Positions 46,413-59,430 of a stretch of DNA of 64,000 bases are shown here, piece by piece. The stretch is from Volvox africanus (taxonomy: Eukaryota; Chlorophyta; Chlorophyceae; Chlamydomonadales; Volvocaceae), in assembly GCA_030268105.1 (NCBI GenBank), contig BSDZ01000003.1, positions 496,001 through 560,000 of the forward strand. The letters run 5' to 3'. Numbering within the stretch: position 1 is the stretch's first letter; every line of letters begins with the position of its first letter. The notes below the pieces were generated by a model. The model made no database searches, was not told the DNA's origin, and saw nothing but the letters and a program-made list of their open reading frames with translations. The translations under genes and the position numbers were made by a program.

Positions 46413-49400
46413 TATATGTGCATTGCGCACTCTCAACAACCTTCCCTGGTCATCAGCCAGCAGGAATTGAGCAGGCAACCACTCGGCCAGCCAAACCTGT
46501 ATATATTTGCAATGCACCCAGGCCTACCTGGCCCTTATTGCATCATTCATTGGTATATGTGCATTGCACAGTCTGAACAACCTGCCAAAGGGAATCAAAC
46601 CGGCTACTCTCGGCCAGCCCAAACCTGTTAATATTTGCAATGCTTTCAGGCCTGCCTGGCCATTATTGCATCATTCGTTGGTATATGTGCATTGCGCACT
46701 CTCAAGAACCTGCCCTGATCATCAGCCAGCGGGAATCTAACCAGCGACTCTTGGCCAGCCCAAACCTGTTTATATTTGCAATGCGCCCAGGCCTGCCTGC
46801 ACCTTTTTGCATTATTTATTCTAAAATGTGCATGACTCACTCTCAACATCCTGCCCTCATCATCATCCAGCGGGAAGCTAACCAAGGACTCTCGGCCAGC
46901 CCAAACCTGTTAAGCCTCTTAATATTTGCAATGCGCCCAGGCCTGCCTGGCCCTTATTGCATCATTAATTGGTGTATATGCATTGCGCAGTCTCAACAAC
47001 CTGCCAGAGGGAATCTAACCGGTGACTCTGGGCTAGCCCAAACCTGTTAATATTTGCAATGCACCCAGGCCTTCCTAGCCCTTATCGAATCATTTATTCT
47101 TATATGTGCATGGCTCACTCTCAACCAACTGCCCTGATCATCAGCCAGCGGGAAACTAACCAGCGACTCTCGGCCAGCCCAAAACCTGTGAATTTTTGCA
47201 ATGCGCCCAGGCCGTCCTGGCCCTTATTGCATCATTCATTGGTTTATGTGCATTGCGCAGTCTGAACAACCTGCCAGAGGGAATCAAACCGGCGACTCTC
47301 GGCCAGCCCAAACCTGTTATTATTTGCAATGCTTTCAGGCCGGCCTGGGCCTTATCGCATCATTTATTCTTATATGTGCCTGGCTCACTCTCAACAACCT
47401 GCCCTGATCATCAGCCAGCGGGAATCTAACCAGCGACTCTCGGCCAGCCCAAAACCTGTGAATTTTTGCAATGCGCCCAGGCCTGCCTGGCCCTTATTGC
47501 ATCATTCATTGGTATATATGCATTGCACAGTGTCAACAACCTGCCAGAGGGAATCAAACCGGCGACTCTTGGCCAGCCCAAACCTGTTTATATTTGCAAT
47601 GCGCCCAGGCCTGCCTGGACCTTATTGCATTATTTATTCTTATATGTGCATGACTCACTCTCAACATCCTGCCCTCATCATCATCCAGCGGGAATCTAAC
47701 CAGCGACTCTCGGCCAGCCCAAACCTGTTAAGCCTCTTAATATTTGCAATGTGCCCATGCCTGCCTGGCCCTTATTGCATCATTAATTGGTGTATATGCA
47801 TTGCGCAGTCTCAACAACCTTCCAGAGGGAATCTAAACGGCGACTCTCGGCCAGCCCAAACCTGTTAATATTTGCAATGCTTTCAGGCCTGCCTAGCCCT
47901 TATCGCATCATTTATTCTTATATGTGCCTGTCTCACTCTCAACAAACTGCCCTGATCATCAGCCAGCGGGAAACTAACCAGCGACTCTCGGCCAGCCCAA
48001 AACCTGTGAATTTTTGCAATGCGCCCAGGCCTGCCTGGCCCTTATTGCATCATTCATTGGTTTATGTGCATTGCGCAGTCTCAACAACCTGCCAGAGGGA
48101 ATCAAACAAGCGACTCTTGGCCAGCCCAAACCTGTTAATATTTGCAATGATTTCAGGCCTGCCTGGACCTAATTGCATCATTCATTGGTATATGTGCATT
48201 GGGCACTCTCAACAACCTGCCCTGATCATCAGCCAGCGGGAATCTAACCAGCGACTCTTGGCCAGCCCAAACCTGTTTATATTTGCAATGCGCCCAGCCC
48301 TGCCTGGCCCTTATGGCATCATTTATTGGTATATGTGAATTGCGCACTCTTAACATCCTGCCCTCATCATCATCCAGCGGGAATCTAACCAGCGACTCTC
48401 GGCCAGCCCAAACCTGTTAAGCCTCTTAATATTTGCAATGCTTTCAGGCCTGCCTGGCCCTTCTTCCAAAATTTATTCTTATATGTGCATGGCTCACTCT
48501 CAACAACCTCCCTTATCATCAGCCAGCGGGAATCTAACCAACGACTCTCAGCCAGCCCAAAACCTAATGAAATTTGCAATGCGCCCAGGCCTGCCTGGCC
48601 CTTCCTGCATCATTTATTGGTAAATGTGAATTGCGCAGTCTAAACACCCTGTCCGAGGGAATCTAACCGACTACTCTCGGCCAGCCCAAACCTGTTAATA
48701 TTTGCAATGCGCCCGGGCCTGCCTGGACCTTATTGCATCATTCATTGGTATATGTGCATTGCGCAATCTCACAACCTTCCCTGGTCATCAGCCAGCTAAA
48801 AGCTAACCAGCGACTCTCAGCCAGCCCAAAACCTATTGAAATTTGCAATGCACCCAGGCCTGCCTGGACCTTATTGCATCATTCATTGGTATATGTGCAT
48901 TGCGCACTATCAAGAACCTTCCCTGGTCATCAGCCAGCTGAAAGCTAACCAGCGACTCTCGGCCAGCCCAAAACCTATTGAAATTTGCAATGCGCCCAGG
49001 CCTGCCTGGCCCTTCTTGCATCATTAATTGGTATATGTGCATTGCGCACTCTCAACAACCTGCCAGCGGGAATTGAGCGGGCAACCACTCGGCCAGCCCA
49101 AACCTGTTTATATTTGCAATGCGCCCAGGCCTGCCTGGACCTTATTTCATCATTGATTCTTATATGTGCATGACTCACTCTCAACATCCTGCCCTCATCA
49201 TCATCCAGCGGGAATCTAAACAGCGACTCTCGGCCAGCCCAAACCTGTTAAGCCTCTTAATATTTGCAATGTGCCCAGGCCTGCCTGGCCCTTATTGCAT
49301 CATTAATTGGTGTATATGCATTGCGCAGTCTCAACAACCTGCCAGAGGGAATCTAAACGGCGACTCTCGGCCAGCCCAAACCTGTTAATATTTGCAATGC

Positions 49401-50082
49401 ACCCAGGCCTGCCTAGCCCTTATCGCATCATTTATTCTTATATGTGCATGGCTCACTCTCAACCAACTGCCCTGATCATCAGCCAGCGGGAAACTAACCA
49501 GCGACTCTCGGCCAGCCCAAAACCTGTGAATTTTTGCAATGCGCCCAGGCCTGCCTGGCCCTTCTTGCATCATTAATTGGTATATGTGCATTGCGCACTC
49601 TCAACAACCTGCCAGCGGGAATTGAGCGGGCAACCACTCGGCCAGCCCAAACCTGTTTATATTTGCAATGCGCCCAGGCCTGCCTGGACCTTATTTCATC
49701 ATTGATTCTTATATGTGCATGACTCACTCTCAACATCCTGCCCTCATCATCATCCAGCGGGAATCTAAACAGCGACTCTCGGCCAGCCCAAACCTGTTAA
49801 GCCTCTTAATATTTGCAATGTGCCCAGGCCTGCCTGGCCCTTATTGCATCATTAATTGGTGTATATGCATTGCGCAGTCTCAACAACCTGCCAGAGGGAA
49901 TCTAAACGGCGACTCTCGGCCAGCCCAAACCTGTTAATATTTGCAATGCACCCAGGCCTGCCTAGCCCTTATCGCATCATTTATTCTTATATGTGCATGG
50001 CTCACTCTCAACCAACTGCCCTGATCATCAGCCAGCGGGAAACTAACCAGCGACTCTCGGCCAGCCCAAAACCTGTGAATTT
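46413..50082. repeat. Satellite domain III: mixed short and medium monomers
   Basis: Short and medium monomers without (ATC)n expansions. Variants such as CCTCATCATCATCCAGCGGG and a 9-10 bp insertion (TTAAGCCTCTTAAT) recur. The first few hundred bases match the block at 37731-38050, as expected for the interrupted copy of the duplication of about 1.2 kb. Confidence 0.88.
48985..50082. repeat. 549-bp tandem duplication in satellite
   Basis: 48985-49533 recurs as 49534-50082 (matching pairs 48985/49534, 49119/49668, 49307/49856). Each copy is about four monomers. The copies look nearly identical. Confidence 0.75.
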
Positions 50083-53000
50083 TTGCAATGCGCCCAGGCC
50101 TGCCTGGCCCTTATTGCATCATTCATTGGTTTATGTGCATTGCGCAGTCTGAACAACCTGCCAGAGGGAATCAAACCGGCGACTCTCGGCCAGCCCAAAC
50201 TTGTTAATATTTGCAATGCTTTCAGGCCGGCCTGGCCCTTATCGCATCATTTATTCTTATATGTGCATGGCTCACTCTCAACAACCTGCCCTGATCATCA
50301 GCCAGCGGGAAGCTAACCAGCGACTCTCTGCAAGCCCAAAACCTTTTGAAATTTGCAATGCGCCCAGGCCTGCCTGGCCCTTATTGCATCATTAATTGGT
50401 ATATATGCATTGCACAGTCTCAACAACCTGCCAGAGGGAATCAAACCGGCGACTCTCGGCCAGCCCAAACCTGTTAATATTTGCAATGATTTCAGGCCTG
50501 CCTGGACCTTATTGCATCATTCATTGGTATATGTGCATTGCGCACTCTCAACAACCTGCCCTGATCATCAGCCAGCAGGAATCTAACCAGCGACTCTCGG
50601 ACAGCCCAAAACCTTTTGAAATTTGCAATGCGCCCAGGCCTGCCTGGCCCTTATTGCATCATTAATTGGTATATATGCATTGCGCAGTCTCAACAACCTG
50701 CCAGAGGGAATCTAAACGGCGACTCTCGGCCAGCCCAAACCTGTTAATATTTGCAATGCACCCAGGCCTGCCTAGCCCTTATCGCATCATTTATTCTTAT
50801 ATGTGCATGGCTCACTCTCAACAACCTGCCCTGATCATCAGCCAGTGGGAAGCTAACCAGCGACTCTCGGCCAGCCCAAAACCTGTGAATTTTTGCAATG
50901 CGCCCAGGCCTGCCTGGCCCTTATTGCATCATTAATTGGTATATATGCATTGCGCAGTCTCAACAACCTGCCAGAGGGAATCTAAACGGCGACTCTCGGC
51001 CAGCCCAAACCTGTTAATATTTGCAATGCACCCAGGCCTGCCTAGCCCTTATCGCATCATTTATTCTTATATGTGCATGGCTCACTCTCAACAACCTGCC
51101 CTGATCATCAGCCAGCGGGAAGCTAACCAGCGACTCTCTGCAAGCCCAAAACCTTTTGAAATTTGCAATGCGCCCAGGCCTGCCTGGCCCTTATTGCATC
51201 ATTAATTGGTATATATGCATTGCACAGTCTCAACAACCTGCCAGAGGGAATCTAAACGGCGACTCTCGGCCAGCCCAAACTTGTTAATATTTGCAATGCT
51301 TTCAGGCCGGCCTGGCCCTTATCGCATCATTTATTCTTATATGTGCATGGCTGACTCTCAACAACCTGCCCTGATCATCAGCCAGCGGGAAGCTAACCAG
51401 CGACTCTCTGCAAGCCCAAAACCTTTTGAAATTTGCAATGCGCCCAGGCCTGCCTGGCCCTTATTGCATCATTAATTGGTATATATGCATTGCACAGTCT
51501 CAACAACCTGCCAGAGGGAATCAAACCGGCGACTCTCGCCTAGCCCAAACCTGTTAATATTTGCAATGATTTCAGGCCTGCCTGGACCTTATTGCATCAT
51601 TCATTGGTATATGTGCATTGCGCACTCTCAACAACCTGCCCTGATCATCAGCCAGCGGGAATCTAATCAGCGACTCTTGGACAGCCCAAACCTTTTGAAA
51701 TTTGCAATGCGCCCAGGCCTGCCTGGCCCTTATTGCATCATAAATTGGTATATATGCATTGCGCAGTCTCAACAACCTGCCAGAGGGAATCTAAACGGCG
51801 ACTCTCGGCCAGCCCAAACCTGTTAATATTTGCAATGCACCCAGGCCTGCCTAGCCCTTATCGCATCATTTATTCTTATATGTGCATGGCTCACTCTCAA
51901 CAAACTGCCCTGATCATCAGCCAGCGGGAAACTAACCAGCGACTCTCGGCCAGCCCAAAACCTGTGAATTTTTGCAATGCGCCCAGGCCTGCCTGGCCCT
52001 TATTGCATCATTAATTGGTTTATGTGCATTGCGCAGTCTGAACAACCTGCCAGAGGGAATCTAAACGGCGACTCTCGGCCAGCCCAAACTCGTTAATATT
52101 TGCAATGCTTTCAGGCCGGCCTGGCCCTTATCGCATCATTTATTCTTATATGTGCATGGCTCACTCTCAACAACCTGCCCTGATCATCAGCCAGCGGGAA
52201 GCTAACCAGCGACTCTCGGACAGCCCAAAACCTTTTGAAATTTGTAATGCGCCCAGGCCTGCCTGGCCCTTATTGCATCATTCATTGGTTTATGTGCATT
52301 GCGCAGTCTGAACAACCTGCCAGAGGGAATCAAACCGGCGACTCTCGGCCAGCCCAAACCTGTTAATATTTGCAATGCACCCAGGCCTGCCTAGCCCTTA
52401 TCGCATCATTTATTCTTATATGTGCATGGCTCACTCTCAACAACCTTCCCTGATCATCAGCCAGGGGGCATCTAACCAGCGACTCTCGGCCAGCCCAAAC
52501 CTATTGAAAGTTGCAATGCTCCCAGGCCTGCCTGGCCTTTATTGCATCATTCATTGGTATATGTGCATTGCGCACTCTCAACAACCTGCCAGAGGAAATC
52601 TAACCAGCGACTCTCGACCAGCCCAAACCTATTGAAAATTGCAATGCGCCCTGGCCTGCCTGGCCCTTATTGCATCATTCATTGTTATATGTGCATTGCG
52701 CAGTCTCAACAACCTGCCAGCGGGAATCTAACTGGCGACCCTCGGCTAGCCCAAACCTGTTAAAATTTGCAATGCGCCCAGGCCTGCCTGGCCCTTATTG
52801 CATCATTCATTGGTATATGTGCATCGTGCACTCTCAACAACCTGCCAGCGGAAATCTAACCAGTGACTCTCGGCCAGCCCAAACTGTTTATATTTGCAAT
52901 GGGCCCAGGCCTGCCTGGACCTAATTGCATCATTTTTTCATATATGTGCATGGCTCACTCTCAACAACCTTCCCTTATCATCAGCCAGCGGGCATCTAAC

Positions 53001-56000
53001 CAGCGACTCTTGGCCAGCCCAAACCTATTAAAAATTTCAATGCGCCCAGGCCTGCCTGGCCCTTATTGCATCATTCATTGGTATATGTGCATTGCGCACT
53101 CTCAACAACCTGCCAGAGGAAATCTAACCCGCGACTCTCGGCCAGCCCAAACCTATTGAAAATTGCAATGCGCCCTGGCCTGCCTGGCCCTTATTGCATC
53201 ATTCATTGTTATATGTGCATTGCGCAGTCTCAACAACCTACCAGCGGGAATCTAACCGGTGACTCTCGGCCAGCCCAAACCTGTTTTTATTTGCAATGCT
53301 TTCAAGGCTGCCCGGCCTTTATTGCATCATTCATTGTTATATGTGCATTGCGCACTCTCAACAACATGCCAGTGGAAATCTAACCGGCAACTCTTGGCCA
53401 GCCCAAAACCTATTGAAATTTGCTATGCGCACAGGCCTGCCTGGACCTTATTGCATCATTCATTGGTATATGTGCATCGCGCACTCTCAACAACCTGCCA
53501 GCGGGCATTTAACCAGCGACTCTTAGCCAGCCCAAACCTATTGAAAATTTCAATGCGCCCAGGCCTGCCTGGCCCTTATGGCATCATTCATTGGTATATG
53601 TGCATTGCGCACTCTCAACAACCTGCCAGAGGAAATCTGACCTGCGACCCTCGGCCAGCCCAAACCTATTGAAAATTGCAATGCGCCCAGGCCTGCCTGG
53701 CCCTTATTGCATCATTTATTCTTATATGTGCATGGCTCACTCTCAACAACCTGCCAGCCGGCATCTAACCAGCGACTCTTGGCCAGCCCAAACCTGTTAT
53801 TATTTGCAATTCTTTCAAGGCTGCCCGGCCCTTATTGCATCATTTTTTCATATATGTGCATTGCGCACTCTCAACAACCTACCAGCGGGAATCTAACCGG
53901 CGACTCTCGGCCAGCCCAAACTTGTTAATATTTGCAATGCTTTCAGGCCGGCCTGGCCCTTATCGCATCATTTATTCTTATATGTGCATGGCTCACTCTC
54001 AACAACCTGCCCTGATCATCAGCCAGCGGGAAGCTAACCAGCGACTCTCTGCAAGCCCAAAACCTTTTGAAATTTGTAATGCGCCCAGGCCTGCCTGGCC
54101 CTTATTGCATCATTAATTGGTATATATGCATTGCACAGTCTCAACAACCTGCCAGAGGGAATCAAACCGGCGACTCTCGGCCAGCCCAAACTTGGTAATA
54201 TTTGCAATGATTTCAGGCCTGCCTGGACCTTATTGCATCATTCATTGGTATATGTGCATTTCGCACTCTCAACAACCTGCCCTGATCATCAGCCAGCGGG
54301 AATCTAATCAGCGACTCTTGGACAGCCCAAACCTTTTGAAATTTGCAATGCGCCCAGGCATGCCTGGCCCTTATTGCATCATTCATTGGTATATACGCAT
54401 TGCGCAGTCTCAACAACCTGCCAGAGGGAATCAAACCGGCGACTCTCGGCCAGCCCAAACCTGTTAATATTTGCAATGCACCCAGGCCTGCCTAGCCCTT
54501 ATCGCATCATTTATTCTTATATGTGCATGGCTCACTCTCAACAAACTGCCCTGATCATCAGCCAGCGGGAAACTAACCAGCGACTCTCGGCCAGCCCAAA
54601 ACCTGTGAATTTTTGCAATGCGCCCAGGCCTGCCTGGCCCTTATTGCATCATTAATTGGTTTATGTGCATTGCACAGTCTCAACAACCTGCCAGAGGGAA
54701 TCAAACCGGCAACTCTCGGCCAGCCCAAACCTGTTAATATTTGCAATGCTTTCAGGCCGGCCTGGCCCTTATCGCATCATTTATTCTTATATGTGCATGG
54801 CTCACTCTCAACAACCTGCCCTGATCATCAGCCAGCGGGAAGCTAACCAGCGACTCTCGGACAGCCCAAAACCTTTTGAAATTTGCAATGCGCCCAGGCC
54901 TGCCTGGTCCTTATTGCATCATTAATTGGTATATATGCATTGCACAGTCTCAACAACCTGCCAGAGGGAATCTAAACGGCGACTCTCGGCCAGCCTAAAC
55001 CTGTTAATATTTGCAATGCTTTCAGGCCTGCCTGGACCTTATTGCATCATTCATCGGTATATGTGCATTGCGCAGTCTCAACAACCTGCCCTGATCATCA
55101 GCCAGCGGGAATCTAACCCGTGACTCTCGGCCAGCCCAAAACCTTTTGAAATTTGCAATGCGCCCAGGCCTGCCTGGCCCTTATTGCATCATTCATTGGT
55201 ATATATGCATTGCGCAGTTTTAACAACCTGCCAGAGGGAATCTAACCGACGACTCTCGCCTAGCCCAAACCTGTTTATATTTGCAATGCTTTCAGGCCTG
55301 CTTGGCCCTTCTTCCAAAATTTATTCTTATATGTGCATGGCTCACTCTCAACAACCTCCCTTATCATCAGCCAGCGGGAATCTAACCAACGACTCTCAGC
55401 CAGCCCAAAACCTATTGAAATTTGCAATGCGCCCAGGCCTGCATGGCCCTTCTTGCATCATTAATTGTTAAATGTGAATTGCGCACTCTCAACAACCTTC
55501 CCTGGTCATCAGCCAGCGGGAATCTACCCGGCGACTGTCATACAGCCCAAAGCCTATTAAAATTTGCAATGCGCCCAGGCATGCCTGGCCCTTATTGCAT
55601 CATTCATTGGTATATATGCATTGCACAGTCTCAACAACCTGCCAGCGGGAATCTAACCGGCGACTCTCGGCCAGCCCAAACCTGTTAATATTTGCAATGC
55701 GCCCAGGCCTGCCTGGACCTTATTGCATCATTCATTGGTATATGTGCATTGCGCAATCTCACAACCTTCCCTGGTCATCAGCCAGCTGGAAGCTAACCAG
55801 CGACTCTCGGCCAGCCCAAAACCTATTGAAATTTGCAATGCGCCCAGGCCTGCCTGGCCCTTCTTGCATCCTTAATTGGTATATGTGCATTGCGCACTCT
55901 CAACAATCTGCCAGCGGGAATTAAGTGGGCAACAACTCGGCCAGCCCAAACCTGTTAATATTTGCAATGGGCCCAGGCCTGCCTGGCCATAATTGCATTA

Positions 56001-59000
56001 TTCATTGGTATATGTGCATTGCGCACTCTCAACAACCTGCCCTAATCATCAACTAGCGGGAATCTAACCAGCGACTCTCATTCAGCCCATAGCCTATTGA
56101 AATTTGCAATGCGCCCAGGCATGCCTGGCCCTTATTGTATCATTCATTGGTATATGTGCATTGCGCAGTCTCAACAACCTGCCAGAGGGAATCTAACCGA
56201 TTACTCTTAGCCAGCCCAAACCTGTTAATATTTGCAATGCGCCCAGGCCTGCCTAGACCTTATTGCATCATTCATTTGTATATATGCATTGCGCACTCTC
56301 AAGAACCTGCCCTGATCATCAGCCAGCGGTAATCTAACCGGTGACTCTCGGGCAGCCCAAAACCTATTGTAATTTGCAATGCGCACAGGCCTGATTGGAC
56401 CTTATTGCATTACTCGTTGGTATATGTGCATTGCGCACTCTCAACAACCTTCCCTGGTCATCAGCCAGCAGGAATTGAGAAGGAAACCACTCGGCAAGCC
56501 AAACCTGTTTATATTTGCAATGCACCCAGGCCTGCCTGGCCCTTATTGCATCATTAATTGGTATTTGTGCATTGCGCAGTCTGAACAACCTGCCAGAGGG
56601 AATCAAACCGGCGACTCTCGGCCAGCCCAAACCTGTTAATATTTGCAATGCTTTCAGGCCTGCCTGGCCCTTATTGCATCATTCATTGGTATATGTGCAT
56701 TGCGCACTCTCAACAACCTGCCCTGATCATCAGCAAGCGGGAATCTAACCAGCGACTGTTGGCCAGCCCAAACCTGTTTATATTTGCAATGCGCCCAGGC
56801 CTGCCTGGACCTTATTGCATTCTTTATTCTTATATGTGCATGACTCACTCTCAACAACCTGCCCTCATCATCATCCAGCGGAAATCTAACCAGCAACTCT
56901 CGGCAAGCCCAAACCTGTTAATATTTGCAATGCGCCCAGGCCTGCCTGGCCCATATCGCATCATTTATTCTTATATGTGCATGGCTCACTCTCAACAAAC
57001 TGCCCTGATCATCAGCCAGTGGGAAACTAACCAGCGACTCTCGGCCAGCCCAAAACCTGTGAAGTTTTGCAATGCGCCCATGCCTGCCTGGCCCTTATTG
57101 CATCATTCATTGGTATATGTGCATTGCGCAGTCTCAACAACCTGCCAGAGCGAATCAAACCGGCGACTCTCGGCCAGCCCAAACCTGTTAATATTTGCAA
57201 TGCGCCCAGGCCTGCCTGGACCTTATTGAATCATTCATTGGTATATGTGCATTGCGCAATCTCACAACCTTCCCTGGTCATCAGCCAGCTGGAAGCTAAC
57301 CAGCGACTCTCGGCCAGCCCAAAACCTATTGAAATTTGCAATGCGCCCAGGCCTGCCTGGCCCTTCTTGCATCATTCATTGGTATATGTGAATTGCGCAC
57401 TCTCAACAACCTTCCCTGGTTATCAGCCAGCGGGAATCTACCCGGCGACTCTCATTCAGCCCAAAGCCTATTGAAATTTGCAATGCTTTTAGGCATGCCT
57501 GGCCCTTATTGCATCATTCATTGGTATATGTGCATTGCTCAGTCTCAACAACCTGCCAGAGGGATTCAAACCGGCGACTCTCGGCCAGCCCAAACCTGTT
57601 AATATTTGCAATGCGCCCAGGCCTGCCTGGACCTTATTGCATCATTCATTGGTATATGTGCATTGCACAATCTCACAACCTTCCCTGGTCATCAGCCAGC
57701 TGGAAGCTAACCAGCGACTCTCGGCCAGCCCAAAACCTATTGAAATTTGCAATGCGCCCAGGCATGCCTGGCCCTTATTGCATCATTAATTGGTATATGT
57801 GCATTGCGCACTCTCAACAACCTTCCCTGGTCATCAGCCAGCGGGAATCTACCCGGCGACTCTCATTCAGCCCAAAGATTATTGAAATTTGCAATGCGCC
57901 CAGGCATGCCTGGACCTTATTGCATCATTCATTGGTATATGTGCATTGCGCAATCTCACAACCTTCCCTGGTCATCAGCCAGCTGGAAGCTAACCAGCGA
58001 CTCTCGGCCAGCCCAAAACCTATTGAAATTTGCAATGCGCCCAGGCCTGCCTGGCCCTTATTGCATCATTAATTGGTATATGTGCATTGCGCACTCTCAA
58101 CAACCTTCCCTGGTCATCAGCCAGCGGGAATCTACCCGGCGACTCTCATTCAGCCCAAAGATTATTGAAATTTGCAATGCGCCCAGGCATGCCTGGCCCT
58201 TATTGCATCATTCATTGGTATATGTGCATTGCTCAGTCTCAACAACCTGCCAGAGGGAATCAAACCGGCGACTCTCGGCCAGCCCAAACCTGTTAATATT
58301 TGCAATGCGCCCAGGCCTGCCTGGACCTTATTGAATCATTCATTGGTATATGTGCATTGCGCAATCTCACAACCTTCCCTGGTCATCAGCCAGCTGGAAG
58401 CTTACCAGCGACTCTCGGCCAGCCCAAAACCTATTGAAATTTGCAATGCGCCCAGGCCTGCCTTGCCCTTCTTGCATCATTAATTGGTATATGTGCATTG
58501 CGCACTCTCAACAACCTGCCAGCGGGAATTAAGCGGGCAACCACTCGGCCAGCCCAAACCTGTTAATATTTGCAATGCTTTCAGGCCTGCCTGGCCATAA
58601 TTGCATTATTCATTGGTATATGTGCATTGCGCATTCTCAACAACCTGCCCTAATCATCAGCTAGCGGGAATCTAACCAGCGGCTCTCTGGCAGCCCAAAC
58701 CCTATTGAAATTTGCAATGCGCCCAGGCCTGCCTAGCCCTTATTGCATCATTCATTGGTTTATGTGCATTGCGCAGTCTGAACAACCTGCCAGAGGGAAT
58801 CAAACCGGCGACTCTCGGCCAGCCCAAACTTGTTAATATTTGCAATGCTCTCAGGCCGGCCTGGCCATAATTGCATTATTCGTTGGTATATGTGCATGGC
58901 TCACTCTCAACAACCTGCCCTGATCATCAGCCAGCGGGAAGCTAACCAGCGACTCTCTGCAAGCCCAAAACCTTTTGAAATTTGTAATGCGCCCAGGCCT

Positions 59001-59430
59001 GCCTGGCCCTTATTGCATCATTCATTGGTATATATGCATTGCACAGTCTCAACAACCTGCCAGAGGGAATCAAACCGGCGACTCTCGGCCAGCCCAAACC
59101 TGTTAAAATTTGCAATGATTTCAGGCCTGCCTGGACCTAATTGCATCATTCATTGGTATATGTGCATTGCGCACTCTCAACAACCTGCCCTGATCATCAG
59201 CCAGCGGGAATCTAACCAGCGATTCTCGGACAGCCCAAAACCTTTTGAAATTTGCAATGCGCCCAGGCCTGCCTGGCCCTTATTGCATCATTAATTGGTA
59301 TATATGCATTGCGCAGTCTCAACAACCTGCCAGAGGGAATCTAAACGGCGACTCTCGGCCAGCCCAAACCTGTTAATATTTGCAATGCACCCAGGCCTGC
59401 CTAGCCCTTATCGCATCATTTATTCTTATA
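50083..59430. repeat. Satellite domain IV: 270-bp dimers with irregular stretches
   Basis: Short (about 128 bp) and medium (about 142 bp) monomers alternate as 270-bp dimers over much of 50.1-52.4 and 54-55.1 kb. Stretches near 52.4-53.9 kb (mostly short monomers) and 55.2-58.8 kb (variants with CTGGTCATCAGCCAGCTGGA, spacing about 283 bp in places) break the regularity. No gene is seen. Confidence 0.88.
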
